Shown: positions 9,941-18,616, numbered from the stretch's first letter. The stretch: DNA of 64,000 nt from Cylindrospermum sp. FACHB-282 (GCF_014697195.1 NZ_JACJRJ010000009.1:62001-126000); one strand, 5' to 3'. The notes: generated by a model not told the origin, from the sequence alone. Made by a program: numbers and translations.

Positions 9941-10056
9941 AAAAAGTATCTGGATAATGCATATTTAATTTCAGGAGATACAGTTTTCTGTAGGGGGTTT
10001 CCCCGCCCTCTTAACTAAATATGTGGGCTGGTTTTATTCATTGAAAATCTTAATCC

Positions 10057-10090
10057 GTGCGTTAGGCGTGCGTTAGGGAACGCACCCTAC
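10057..10090. repeat. Dispersed palindromic repeat (GTGCGTT family)
   Basis: GTGCGTTA occurs twice here in direct orientation. The second copy forms an inverted pair with AACGCAC (10080-10086) and then CCTAC. The same element, in opposite orientation, is present at 30967-30989. The gap 9897-10120 holds no gene besides these repeats. Confidence 0.6.
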
Positions 10091-10120
10091 AGGTAAAATG
10101 TGTCCTCTGATGCATCAAAT

Positions 10121-10993
10121 TTATATATTCAGCAATCTCTCTAATTCTTGTTTAATAGATAGCGGTTGATAACCTAATGCAAAAGCTTGAGAACTATCTA
10201 AGGAAATATCCGCCGGTCTGGGTGCTGCCATTTTTACATCTTCTTGTCGGCAAGATTTAAGCTTCTCAACGGGGAGTTGAAATACTTCGACTAATAACCG
10301 CCCAAATTCATAACGAGATATTCTTTCTTTACCGCCTAAATGAATGTAACCGTTCACCTTTTCTAATACTAATAATATTCCTTCTGCCGCAGTTGTAGCA
10401 CTTACTGGTGTGCGAAATTCATCTATAAATAAACTTAGTTCTTTTCCCTCTTTTAATATTTGGATAAATGGCTGAATAAAGCTTTTAGCTGTTGGTGTTT
10501 CTCTGCCAAACATTAACGGCATTCGGCAAACTGTGGTTAGGGGATATCTTGCTAACATACCTTGTTCAGCTTGGACTTTTTGCTCACCGTAAATGTTGAC
10601 AGGAGAAACGATATCTGTTTCCCGATAAGGTGCATTTAAACCATCAAAAACTAAGTCGGTTGAGGTGAAAGCGCAAGGAATCCCGTAATCGGCACAAAGT
10701 CCAGCAATGTTGCAAGATGTGGTGACGTTAATTATATATGATTCTTGGGGATGAAGTTGACAGTAATTCGGTTGAGATTGGGCGGCTGTATGAATAACTG
10801 CTGTTGGTTGAATTTGACTAAATATGCTTTTCAATTCCTGAAAGTCTGTTAAGTTAACTTTCAGCATTTTGATGCCAGGAATTTCTAGAGAATGGAATAA
10901 ATATGTGCCATAAACTTCCCATTCTTGCTTGGCTAACTGGCAAAGATGCCATCCTAAGAAACCACTAGCACCAGTGATTAAGAGTTTTTTCAT
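10121..10993 (-). CDS. SDR / RmlD-like sugar-nucleotide reductase
   Basis: A 290-residue extended short-chain dehydrogenase. The N-terminal NAD(P) motif is TGASGFLGWHL (residues 7-17). Ser/Thr and the YxxxK catalytic pair appear as FTSTDLVFDG and VNIYGEQK. The C-terminal part (ISRYEFGRLL, RPADISLDSSQAFALGY) is typical of RmlD-type dTDP-4-dehydrorhamnose reductases and their relatives. No other nucleotide-sugar gene is adjacent, so the exact substrate is unknown. Confidence 0.75.
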   Translation of the reverse strand: MKKLLITGASGFLGWHLCQLAKQEWEVYGTYLFHSLEIPGIKMLKVNLTDFQELKSIFSQIQPTAVIHTAAQSQPNYCQLHPQESYIINVTTSCNIAGLCADYGIPCAFTSTDLVFDGLNAPYRETDIVSPVNIYGEQKVQAEQGMLARYPLTTVCRMPLMFGRETPTAKSFIQPFIQILKEGKELSLFIDEFRTPVSATTAAEGILLVLEKVNGYIHLGGKERISRYEFGRLLVEVFQLPVEKLKSCRQEDVKMAAPRPADISLDSSQAFALGYQPLSIKQELERLLNI

Positions 10994-11015
10994 ATTTAAT
11001 TTAGAACCATATTTA

Positions 11016-11039
11016 TAGACGTTGCATGCAAAGTCTCTA
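11016..11039. repeat. Degenerate copy of the GACGTT palindrome
   Basis: TAGACGTTGCATGCAAAGTCTCTA is an imperfect version of the palindrome at 9917-9940. It sits between the reductase start and the TPR gene stop and may act as a weak terminator for the reductase's upstream neighbours. Confidence 0.4.
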
Positions 11040-12266
11040 CTATAATTTAATTAATTCTTGAAACCGCTTGTCGTCGCGAATTTTATCAAAGTCTGGGTCA
11101 GTTTTTGCTAATTTCTGGTATTTATTAGGAGCTAATTGAATGGCTTTGTTTAGGTTCTCAATGGCTTGATCTGCATTGCTTTGCAAAGCATAGGAACAAG
11201 CTTTGTTATAATACGCTTCGTCTAAGTCAGGTTTGATGGCGATCGCTTTGTCATATGATGCGATCGCTTCGGAGTAGCGTTTTAACTCACTAAGGGCATT
11301 ACCTCGGTTAATCCAGGCTTCATATTTGTCAGGTTTGATGGCGATCGCTTTATCATAAGATGCGATCGCTTCGGAGTAGCGTTTTAACTCACTAAGGTCA
11401 TTACCTCGGTTAATCCAGGCTTCATATTTGTCAGGTTTGATGGCGATCGCTTTATCATAAGATGCGATCGCTTCGGAGTAGCGTTTTAACTCACTAAGGT
11501 CATTACCTCGGTTAATCCAGGCTTCATATTTGTCAGGTTTGATGGCGATCGCTTTATCATAAGATGCGATCGCTTCGGAGTAGCGTTTTAACTCACTAAG
11601 GTCATTACCTCGGTTAATCCAGGCTTCATATTTGTCAGGTTTGATGGCGATCGCTTTGTCATATGATGTGATCGCATCTGAGTAGCGTTTTAACTCACTA
11701 AGGGCAAAACCTCGGTTATTCCAAGCTTGATGCAAGTCAGGTTTGATGGCGATCGCTTTCTCGTATGATGCGATCGCTTCGGAGTAACGTTGTAACTGAC
11801 GTAGGGCATTACCTCGGTTATACCAAGCTTGATAGTAGTCAGGTTTGATGGCGATCGCTCTTTCATATGATGCGATCGCTTGCTGATAGTTTTGCTGAAC
11901 AAAGTAATCATTACCCTCATTGAAAAATTCCTCCGCCTTTTGGGCAGCTTCTGACTCTGTGAGAGTAGGGAGAGCATTTGCCAAATCAACATTTATCGGC
12001 ATACCCCATTTGAATATCCCAACTGCATCAACTGCTTGGGAATTTGCACCTGTTGTAAAATGCTGTTGTCTTCGGGGTGTTTTACCTTGGAGTTTGGCAA
12101 TCAGTTCTGTACCTTGTCCTAGTTTGTCGCCATAGTTGATTAAAACTACGCTTTCTGTGGCTTGTTTAACAATGTCTCTCGCTGTCTTGGGGTGGTGACA
12201 ACTGGTGAGAGATAGGGCGATAAAATTCAAGCCGACAAAGCTAGTCAACCAGCGACAAGATATCAT
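11040..12266 (-). CDS. TPR lipoprotein with a residual trypsin-like N-terminus
   Basis: 408 residues. A lipobox (LTSC, Cys23) suggests a lipid-anchored exported protein. Residues about 36-90 (ATESVVLINYGDKLGQG and AVGIFKWGMPINV) look like the first and last pieces of a trypsin-like protease domain with the catalytic centre missing. From about residue 108 there are eight 34-residue TPRs of the AWxNRGxxLxxLxRYxEAIASYDKAIAIKPD type. Three consecutive units are identical in protein and DNA. TPRs mediate protein-protein contacts, and the partner is unknown. A shorter paralogue lies upstream at 12475-13218 with the same C-terminal end (KLAKTDPDFDK). Confidence 0.8.
   Translation of the reverse strand: MISCRWLTSFVGLNFIALSLTSCHHPKTARDIVKQATESVVLINYGDKLGQGTELIAKLQGKTPRRQQHFTTGANSQAVDAVGIFKWGMPINVDLANALPTLTESEAAQKAEEFFNEGNDYFVQQNYQQAIASYERAIAIKPDYYQAWYNRGNALRQLQRYSEAIASYEKAIAIKPDLHQAWNNRGFALSELKRYSDAITSYDKAIAIKPDKYEAWINRGNDLSELKRYSEAIASYDKAIAIKPDKYEAWINRGNDLSELKRYSEAIASYDKAIAIKPDKYEAWINRGNDLSELKRYSEAIASYDKAIAIKPDKYEAWINRGNALSELKRYSEAIASYDKAIAIKPDLDEAYYNKACSYALQSNADQAIENLNKAIQLAPNKYQKLAKTDPDFDKIRDDKRFQELIKL
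11316..11621 (-). repeat. Three exact tandem 102-bp TPR units
   Basis: Units start at 11316, 11418 and 11520 and are identical base for base. The flanking units at 11214 and 11622 differ at a few positions. Each unit contains two HIP1 octamers (GCGATCGC), because the codons for AIA in the EAIAS and KAIAIKP segments spell that octamer. Exact identity points to very recent expansion or gene conversion, and copy number may vary between strains. Confidence 0.95.
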
Positions 12267-12346
12267 GCTGTACCTGATAATTTTGATTTGATATCTATTC
12301 TATAGTGTTAGATTTTTATTTTTATAAAGAATAAACTTTTAGCCCT

Positions 12347-12463
12347 AACGACTAGAAGTCGCGGCACTTTCCGCAAAGTCCACAAGACAAGGACTAATAG
12401 AATCAGGAAATTTTGAGTCTGCGGAGGCAGACTTTGTTCTTGTAGCCGCGATTTCTAATCGTC
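12347..12463. repeat. Foldable inverted-repeat element between the two TPR genes
   Basis: AACGACTAGAAGTCGCGGC (12347-12365) is mirrored at 12445-12463 with three mismatches, two of which can form G-U pairs. Smaller inverted pairs lie inside, including GTCTGCGGAGGCAGAC around 12417-12432. A half copy of the arm occurs at 30887-30905. It fills most of the 208-bp gap between the TPR paralogues and is probably a dispersed non-coding repeat that can also terminate transcription. Confidence 0.65.
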
Positions 12464-12474
12464 TGGCATTTTTG

Positions 12475-13218
12475 CTATTTTATTAATTCTTGAAACCGCT
12501 TATCACCACGTACTTTATCAAAGTCTGGGTCGGTTTTTGCTAGTTTCTGGTATTTATTAGGAACCAATTTGATGGCTTTGTCTAGGTTCTCAATGGCTTC
12601 ATCTACATTGCTTTGTAAAGCATAAGAGCAAGCTTTGTTATAGTATGCGGCGTGCAAATTTGGCTTGATGGCGATCGCTTTGTCGTATGATCCCAGGGCT
12701 TCTTTGTACTGTTGCAATTTTGCCATGGCTATGCCTCGGTTAATCAAAGCTTCATACTTGTTTGGTTTGATGGCGATCGCTTTGTTGTAGGCTGTAACTG
12801 CATCTTGGTAGCGTTGCAAAGATGTTAAGCTATTACCACGGTTATACCAAGCTTCATCTTTGTTCGGTTGAATGGCAATCGCTTTGTCGTAGGATGCTAA
12901 AGCTTCTGGATAGCTTTGCAAAGCTGTTAAAGCATTCCCTCGGTTAATCCAAGTTTCCGCGTTTCCGGGTTTAATGGCGATCGCTTTGTCATAGAATGCG
13001 ATCGCTTCTTCAAACCTTTGGCTGTCTAATAAATTATTGCCTTGAGTAAATAAATCTCTGGCTTTTTGACTAGCCTGTGCTTCTGTCAGCAGTTGAGCAA
13101 CATTAGTTTCTTGCACAACTTGCTTGATATTTTCTGTCGATGAAATCGCCGAATCACCACAGCTACATATAACCAAACTGATAACGCTAGAGGCAACGAA
13201 GCCGCGCCAAACGACCAT
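12475..13218 (-). CDS. TPR lipoprotein, paralogue of the adjacent gene
   Basis: 247 residues. A lipoprotein-like start (SVISLVICSCGDS, Cys18 or Cys20) is followed by a short linker and about five TPRs with AWYNRGNSLTSLQRYQDAV-type units ending in KAIAIKPN. The C-terminal 40 residues (ACSYALQSNVDEAIENLDKA, then KLAKTDPDFDKVRGDKRFQEL) nearly match those of 11040-12266, so the two arose by duplication. The repeats here are divergent at DNA level, unlike those of the neighbour. No catalytic domain is present. Confidence 0.8.
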   Translation of the reverse strand: MVVWRGFVASSVISLVICSCGDSAISSTENIKQVVQETNVAQLLTEAQASQKARDLFTQGNNLLDSQRFEEAIAFYDKAIAIKPGNAETWINRGNALTALQSYPEALASYDKAIAIQPNKDEAWYNRGNSLTSLQRYQDAVTAYNKAIAIKPNKYEALINRGIAMAKLQQYKEALGSYDKAIAIKPNLHAAYYNKACSYALQSNVDEAIENLDKAIKLVPNKYQKLAKTDPDFDKVRGDKRFQELIK

Positions 13219-13879
13219 CTTATACCTACAGAACTCGTACTACAAGGCTAAAACCTCACTGGTTTTTCAAATATTAGCAAAATATATAAACTTTTATCAA
13301 TTATTTTTTTTATTTCACAGAAAAAAGTTATTTTTTAAGTAAGCATGAAGCAAAATCATCATATCATATTTAGGCTTAGAAAAGCAATTACTGTGGTTTG
13401 AGCTTAGTTGATGATTTGTGAGACTAACTGTAAAAATTTTAGATCGGGAATTGACTATTTGAGATCAAGCGGCAAGATATAATTAAAAATTAAAAATCCA
13501 AATTAACCAAATTACTGCCCTAAAATTAACTGCGGAATTAAAAATATGCCTGGGGCAGGCTACGGGTAAGGGTGGCTTCTCTGAAAGAGGCATAAAAAGC
13601 TTATATTATCAGCTTTTGTGTGATTTTGAATGATTAGTTTAATTTTAAAAAATTGAATTTTGAATTGTTTAATTACACCGTGCTGTACTAGTAACTGAGG
13701 CAAAAAATTTGAGATTGGGGAAATGAAGTCAAAGCCAAAATCCGAAATTCTGAGATTGAATTGCCCAATACCCAATACCCAGAGGGGTACTGAGTTTCCC
13801 AATCTCCTGTACACCTTAGTTACTGGCAATTAAGATTAAACAGATGTAGCACTAAGCCTGCTGGGTAAGAATAGAAACC
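13219..13879. other. 661-bp non-coding region with a large inverted repeat
   Basis: AT-rich spacer between divergent genes. At 13690-13824 nested inverted arms are visible: AGTAACT (13690-13696) with AGTTACT (13818-13824), and GAGATTGGGGAAA (13711-13723) with TTTCCCAATCTC (13795-13806). Between them is a run of CCCAATA repeats. This could be a MITE-like element. An 89-codon frame on the minus strand (13560-13829) crosses it, but its composition does not look like protein. Confidence 0.55.
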
Positions 13880-15232
13880 ATGTCGATTGAATCTAACTCA
13901 AACAATCTACCAGCACCAGAACCCAGTCGGGAAGATGACTTGCAACCAGATGACTTTGCTCCTGAAGCAAGTCATAATAACTTGACCCCAGAAGGGCTGG
14001 CTAAAAAACAAGCCTTAGGGGTAATTGCGTCTTTGCAATCTCCCCAGAATACAGTGGCCCTTAAACAAGCCCGTTCTAGCCTTCAGGAACACCCTAGCAA
14101 TCAATTTGCAGCTCAACCAAGGGCATTAGTAATTACCCTAGTAGCGATCGCCATCACTGTGATCGGTTTAGCCATCAATAACTCGATTGTGGGGGTTTTG
14201 GGAATCCTGGTAACTTTGCTGTTATCCCTGGCAATGCTGTTACCTTGGTTGCAACAGACATTAAAATCGTGGTTTTCACCCCAAGATATAACCATACTGG
14301 TGGCTTTGTTGGGACTGATAGTAGCCATTATCGGCTTGGTAAAATTTACTGGTGCAGGCGATCGCCTATTGGTTTGGGGAAGCAAGATTAACTGGGACGT
14401 TGCTGGTACCCTAGCGGATTGGTTTGGTGCCCTAGGGCAAATTCTCATTGCCATCATCGCCGTTTACGTTGCTTGGCGACAATACGTGATTTCCAAAGAC
14501 TTGACAATTCAGCAAAACCTGCTGACGGCACAGCAAAATATCATCACCCAGCAGCAGACAATTGATTCCTATTTCCAAGGCATTTCCGACTTAGTATTAG
14601 ATGAAGAAGGATTATTAGAAGACTGGCCCCAAGAAAGAGCCATAGCCGAAGGACGCACCGCCGCCATTTTTAGCAGTGTTGATGGTAGTGGCAAAGCGAA
14701 AATACTCCGCTTTCTCTCTCGTTCCAAATTACTCTCACCCCTAAAACGCGATCGCCGTTTAGGCAGACCAATTCTCAACGGCATAGGGGGGTACGCCGAA
14801 GACCGTCTAGAAGGTGTGCGCGTCATTGACATAGGGGTAATGTTAGCGGGAGCAGACCTTTCTGACAACGATTTGCGTTGGACTGATCTAAGTGAAGCCA
14901 ATCTTGTCCGTGCAAATTTAAGCGGTTGCGACTTAGTCAAAGCCAACCTCTCCCGCACCATTTTATATGATGCCAACCTCAGCGGTGCTGACCTCAACGG
15001 CATTCGTATATATTATGGTTCCTTAGAAAAAGCATCACCCCGTAGTCGCACTCAAGCCCCAGACTATGAAACCGGCGAACACACAGGTGCTGTAGTAGAA
15101 AATGCCGATTTCAGCAATGTACAGCGGATGTCTGATACTACCCGATGCTACTGCTGTGCCTGGGGTGGTGAAAAAACCAGACTCACCATTCCCGGCGGTT
15201 GTGAAGGCATTCCCAATAAATTGGGGAGATAA
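13880..15232 (+). CDS. Membrane-anchored pentapeptide repeat protein
   Basis: 450 residues. An acidic N-terminal region is followed by hydrophobic helices at about residues 77-125 (two), 137-158 and 187-203, giving a membrane domain. A soluble section follows, and then a pentapeptide block at about residues 318-380 (ADLSDNDLRWTDLSEANLVR, ANLSGCDLVKANLSR). The last 50 residues contain a Cys pair (RCYCC). Function is unknown; this architecture is frequent in filamentous cyanobacteria. It differs from the lumenal pentapeptide protein at 4184-4681. Confidence 0.8.
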   Translation: MSIESNSNNLPAPEPSREDDLQPDDFAPEASHNNLTPEGLAKKQALGVIASLQSPQNTVALKQARSSLQEHPSNQFAAQPRALVITLVAIAITVIGLAINNSIVGVLGILVTLLLSLAMLLPWLQQTLKSWFSPQDITILVALLGLIVAIIGLVKFTGAGDRLLVWGSKINWDVAGTLADWFGALGQILIAIIAVYVAWRQYVISKDLTIQQNLLTAQQNIITQQQTIDSYFQGISDLVLDEEGLLEDWPQERAIAEGRTAAIFSSVDGSGKAKILRFLSRSKLLSPLKRDRRLGRPILNGIGGYAEDRLEGVRVIDIGVMLAGADLSDNDLRWTDLSEANLVRANLSGCDLVKANLSRTILYDANLSGADLNGIRIYYGSLEKASPRSRTQAPDYETGEHTGAVVENADFSNVQRMSDTTRCYCCAWGGEKTRLTIPGGCEGIPNKLGR

Positions 15233-15267
15233 TAAAATTATGGGTATCCAAATTGGTGCAAGTTTTT

Positions 15268-15495
15268 TTACAAGGAGGCAACCCCTATAATAAGGGACTT
15301 TTTATAGGTGAATAAATCTTCAATAACCTCTGCATCATCATCAGACAACTCAGAAAAACAAAGTAACTCAATCCGCACAATCGGCGATATCATGACGTAA
15401 TTCTGATTGAGGAAAGCATCCGAGAATAATTTAGAAACTGTCTCATCTCCTGCCAAATAGTAAATAAGAATATTCGTATCATAGAGATAGTTCAT
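15268..15495 (-). pseudogene. Truncated PIN-domain (VapC-like) toxin
   Basis: Only the N-terminal half of a PIN domain is present: YLYDTNILIYYLAGDE with the first catalytic Asp, SPIVRIELLCF with the conserved Glu, and then DDDAEVIEDLF. The frame ends after KKSLIIGVASL, without the later acidic motif, at about 75 residues where about 130 are expected. The start at 15495 overlaps the antitoxin stop as ATGA. The missing 3' half is not found in the flanking 15233-15290, so this is a deletion rather than a frameshift. It is probably inactive. Confidence 0.75.
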
Positions 15496-15686
15496 TCCCA
15501 TTCACCACGTACAGCATTCAGATGAGCCAACATCTTCTCTTTTTGATGCTGAAGAATTCCCTTAGCCTGAGCAACCTTCCCGTAATCCCGTTGCAATGAC
15601 ACTAAAACAGACTCTGGTAAATCTAATGTGATCGAATCCTCATCTTCAGAAACGAGATAACGCTTAGGAATAGTTACTAAAGGCAT
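15492..15686 (-). CDS. Antitoxin of the broken VapBC-like pair
   Basis: About 64 residues from the ATG at 15686, beginning PLVTIPKRYLVSEDEDSITL and continuing with DLPESVLVSLQRDYGKVAQAKG. This small acidic-basic protein precedes the truncated PIN gene and is translationally coupled to it (ATGA). The arrangement is that of a type II antitoxin. An in-frame start at 15746 would add 20 non-conserved residues. Confidence 0.65.
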   Translation of the reverse strand: MPLVTIPKRYLVSEDEDSITLDLPESVLVSLQRDYGKVAQAKGILQHQKEKMLAHLNAVRGEWE

Positions 15687-15788
15687 AACCACCACTCCTG
15701 ATGTTGACTTGATAAACCCATTATTAACCGAATCTCTCCCTATCAAACCAAAAAAGGTGCAAACGTTTGAGGGAGGGATATTCGGTGG

Positions 15789-16550
15789 TTAGGGTAAAGT
15801 CAGAATTTCCACGCCATCTTCGGTCACTGCTAAGGTATGCTCAAATTGTGCTGAAAGTTTGCGATCGCGAGTCACAGCAGTCCAGCCATCATTCAGCATC
15901 TCCACTTCATAACTACCCTCATTAATCATCGGCTCAATAGTAAACACCATCCCTGGTCTTAGACGCTTACCCTTATCCCGCGTACCATAGTGAGGAACAT
16001 CCGGCGCAGTGTGAAAAATATTGCTGATGCCATGTCCGACGAAATCGCGCACCACAGAAAAACCCTGTGCCTCAGCATACTCTTGAATAGCTGCACCAAT
16101 ATCCCCAATACGTCCCCCTGGTTTCACCTCAGCAATACCCAAGCTGAGACACTTTTGTGTTACCTCCACCAGTTTTTTTGCAGTTGGGGAAGGAGTCCCG
16201 ACTAGGAATGTTTTAGATGTATCACCGTGGTAGCCATCGACAATCGGTGTAACATCGATATTAATAATGTCGCCTTCCTTGAGGATTTGTTTGGCATTAG
16301 GAATACCGTGACAGATCACCTCATTCACACTGGTACAAATTGACTTGGGATAGCCCTTATAACCTAAAGGTGCGCTTTTAGCACCTTGAGCTTGCGTCCA
16401 ACGTTCAGCCTCATCATTGAGTTGGAGAGTACTCACCCCTGGCTTCACCAACGGTTCTAGATGTTGTAGCAACTTTGCAGCCAAGCGTCCAGCCTGACGC
16501 ATTTTGTCCAGTTCTCGTTGGGATAAAATCACAATTAGCTCGGTTTTCAT
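15789..16550 (-). CDS. map: Methionine aminopeptidase, type I
   Basis: Removes the initiator methionine from nascent proteins. The 253-residue protein has all five metal ligands of the family: Asp in INIDVTPI, Asp in YHGDTSKTF, His in GHGISNIFH, Glu in FTIEPM and Glu in AQFEHTLAV. It ends 42 nt before other features and starts 10 nt after bvdR on the same strand, so the two genes are probably cotranscribed. Cyanobacteria often carry several map paralogues. Confidence 0.94.
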   Translation of the reverse strand: MKTELIVILSQRELDKMRQAGRLAAKLLQHLEPLVKPGVSTLQLNDEAERWTQAQGAKSAPLGYKGYPKSICTSVNEVICHGIPNAKQILKEGDIINIDVTPIVDGYHGDTSKTFLVGTPSPTAKKLVEVTQKCLSLGIAEVKPGGRIGDIGAAIQEYAEAQGFSVVRDFVGHGISNIFHTAPDVPHYGTRDKGKRLRPGMVFTIEPMINEGSYEVEMLNDGWTAVTRDRKLSAQFEHTLAVTEDGVEILTLP

Positions 16551-16560
16551 GGAATTTGAT

Positions 16561-17568
16561 TTACTGCTCTTCTGTTAAAAATATAGTTAAACCCGTCTGT
16601 GCTGCACGGCGAGCAGCATCAGCTACCTTCAGGGCGTACAAACTCTCAGTAGCCGTAACGTACAAGGGAGTGCCATCAAAAAGATGATCCAACACCATGC
16701 TTGTATCTTTGGCAAATAAACCCCGACGAGTACCAACCTCAATCGGCGTTGTTTCCCCTGGCTGGACTAAAAGACCTGTGTCACCATCAAAAACTAAACC
16801 CCCCTTTTCCCCATGAACTTCAAATTTGCGTTCTGACTGCCAAAGGGTTTCGCCCTTACCATAGATCACTTGTGCTAACAACCCACTTTCAAAACACAGT
16901 TGAGTCATGCAAAAACAGGTTTGGTAATATTCTGCTTCTGTTTCCCAATATCGCTGATGACAGTTAACCGTCAAAACTTTGCCAAACAAATTGGTGAGGC
17001 GATGCAACCGGGAAAGCGCTCCTATCAAGGGAAAGCCGAAAAGTTCATGGTGATAAGTCCACTTGCGGGGTGCGGGATGTTGGGGATTAATCGTGCTGTA
17101 GCGAACATAAAATAAATCGCCTATTTTGGCTAAGTGCTGCTTCAAAGCTTGATGTAAGCCGCCCAAGAGTTCAATGTGTTCGACGTGCAGTAGTTTGTTT
17201 TGGGCTTTGGCTAAGGCAATGAGTTCTTTAGCTTCCTTTAGATCCACAGAAAGGGGATACTCTACAACCACATGTTTGCCGCTAACAAGTGCTGCGCGGG
17301 CAATTTTACCATGATCTCGATTAACAGTAGAGATTACCACCAGATCCACATCTTCACGCTCTACCATCTGTTGCCAAGAACTCATCACCTCAGTCTGGAA
17401 TTCTTTGGCAAAAGCTGCTGTTTTTTCAGGGGTATGACCCACAATCGCTACTAGATGCAAACGCTCATCATGCAACAATGCCTCGGCCCTTAACTTTGCT
17501 GCATACCCGGTACCAACTAAACCCACCCGCACTCTTGACTTAGACAAAGGTGCCTCGGAATTATACAT
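16561..17568 (-). CDS. bvdR: Biliverdin reductase (Gfo/Idh/MocA fold)
   Basis: Reduces biliverdin IXalpha to bilirubin with NAD(P)H. The N-terminal Rossmann motif is VGLVGTGYAAKLRAEAL (from about residue 14). The middle section EYPLSVDL, LLHVEHIELLGG, FYVRYSTINPQ, PRKWTYHHELFGFPLIGALS and the later VIYGKGE and GTRRGLF closely follow the cyanobacterial BvdR sequences I remember, which is stronger evidence than fold alone. At 335 residues the length agrees. It probably forms an operon with map downstream. In phycobilisome-bearing organisms the enzyme competes with bilin synthesis. Confidence 0.88.
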   Translation of the reverse strand: MYNSEAPLSKSRVRVGLVGTGYAAKLRAEALLHDERLHLVAIVGHTPEKTAAFAKEFQTEVMSSWQQMVEREDVDLVVISTVNRDHGKIARAALVSGKHVVVEYPLSVDLKEAKELIALAKAQNKLLHVEHIELLGGLHQALKQHLAKIGDLFYVRYSTINPQHPAPRKWTYHHELFGFPLIGALSRLHRLTNLFGKVLTVNCHQRYWETEAEYYQTCFCMTQLCFESGLLAQVIYGKGETLWQSERKFEVHGEKGGLVFDGDTGLLVQPGETTPIEVGTRRGLFAKDTSMVLDHLFDGTPLYVTATESLYALKVADAARRAAQTGLTIFLTEEQ

Positions 17569-18020
17569 GATCCTCTGTTAGCAAAATAGTTACTGTTGAT
17601 TATCGTAAATCTATGCCCACTAATTCTACTTTTTTCTGGGTAGAAACTGGTTCTATTTCGATTTTCAAGGAGAGCAACCACCTGTCAGCTTGATAAAAAA
17701 CATTAACAGATAGGGAGTTTGGGGTAGTGTAGAATATATTCTGACAGTTATGGCAACAATCTCTGAACTGGCAAAAAACTAAAGCCCTGCAAAGATTTCA
17801 TTGCCGTTTCCCTAGTCGTTTTTTGCATAATAAAAACTTATCGGTAATAACTAACTAAATTTCATTACTAATCGGGGTCGATTTCCAGTTACATCCTTTA
17901 ACTTTTCCCGTAGTATCAGAATTGAAGCAAATTTGAACCTGCGACCACTCCCATAAGAGTAGCCGTACTATTTGCTTTAAGATAACTTATACTGCTGTTT
18001 GAAAAAGAGAGGATTACTAA
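17569..18020. other. Intergenic region with the petF leader
   Basis: 452 bp between divergent bvdR and petF. No ORF or convincing repeat is seen. Both promoters must lie here. The last 50 bp before petF contain the best promoter-like sequence, annotated separately. Confidence 0.5.
17988..17993 (+). promoter_or_regulatory. Possible -10 element of petF
   Basis: TATACT lies 28-33 nt before the petF ATG. No TTGACA-like box is at the right distance, so an activator-dependent or weak -35 promoter is implied. AGAGAGGA at about 18006-18013 is a good ribosome binding site. Confidence 0.35.
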
Positions 18021-18320
<300 letters not shown>

Positions 18321-18347
18321 AAGTTTAGCTTAAAAAGTAGAAGCCTC

Positions 18348-18370
18348 TCACCTACCCGATAGGGAGGTGA
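18348..18370. terminator. Stem-loop behind petF
   Basis: TCACCTACCC pairs with GGGAGGTGA around a GATA loop, with one bulged A. It lies 28 nt after the petF stop. No T-run follows, so termination is uncertain. It might instead belong to the element described at 18389-18661. Confidence 0.4.
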
Positions 18371-18388
18371 TGAGATGAATACGAGTGA

Positions 18389-18616
18389 GTTGACGACAGT
18401 TCTCCGACCAATGCCCCAGGCGAGGGAGGAGAACAGGTCCCAAACGAACAAATCTTATTCTTCTCTCTTTGTGATACGATTCGATTGATAGGTGTAATCC
18501 AATTAAATGCTGAAAAGCAGCCTATTAAAATAAAAGCTAATTGTTTGGATCAACCAAAGAACCGTGGGGCGCACGGTCTTAAAGCTCAGTCAATGTCTTC
18601 AAAGAAGAGTCCCTGA
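18389..18616 (+). pseudogene. Possible 3' remnant of an IS200/IS605-type tnpB
   Basis: A 75-codon open stretch without a plausible start, ending at TGA 18614-18616. Its last residues, CLDQPKNRGAHGLKAQ and then SMSSKKSP, are read through the CCGTGGGG...CACGG hairpin described next. In cyanobacterial TnpB genes the end of the coding frame overlaps the guide-RNA scaffold in the same way. The rest of the transposase (RuvC and zinc-finger parts) is absent. This rests on pattern memory rather than alignment, so confidence is limited. Confidence 0.35.

Noticed and set aside
13560-13829. 89-aa minus-strand frame in the 13.2-13.9 kb gap
   Set aside because: It crosses an inverted repeat and low-complexity AT-rich DNA, has no ribosome binding site and no domain.
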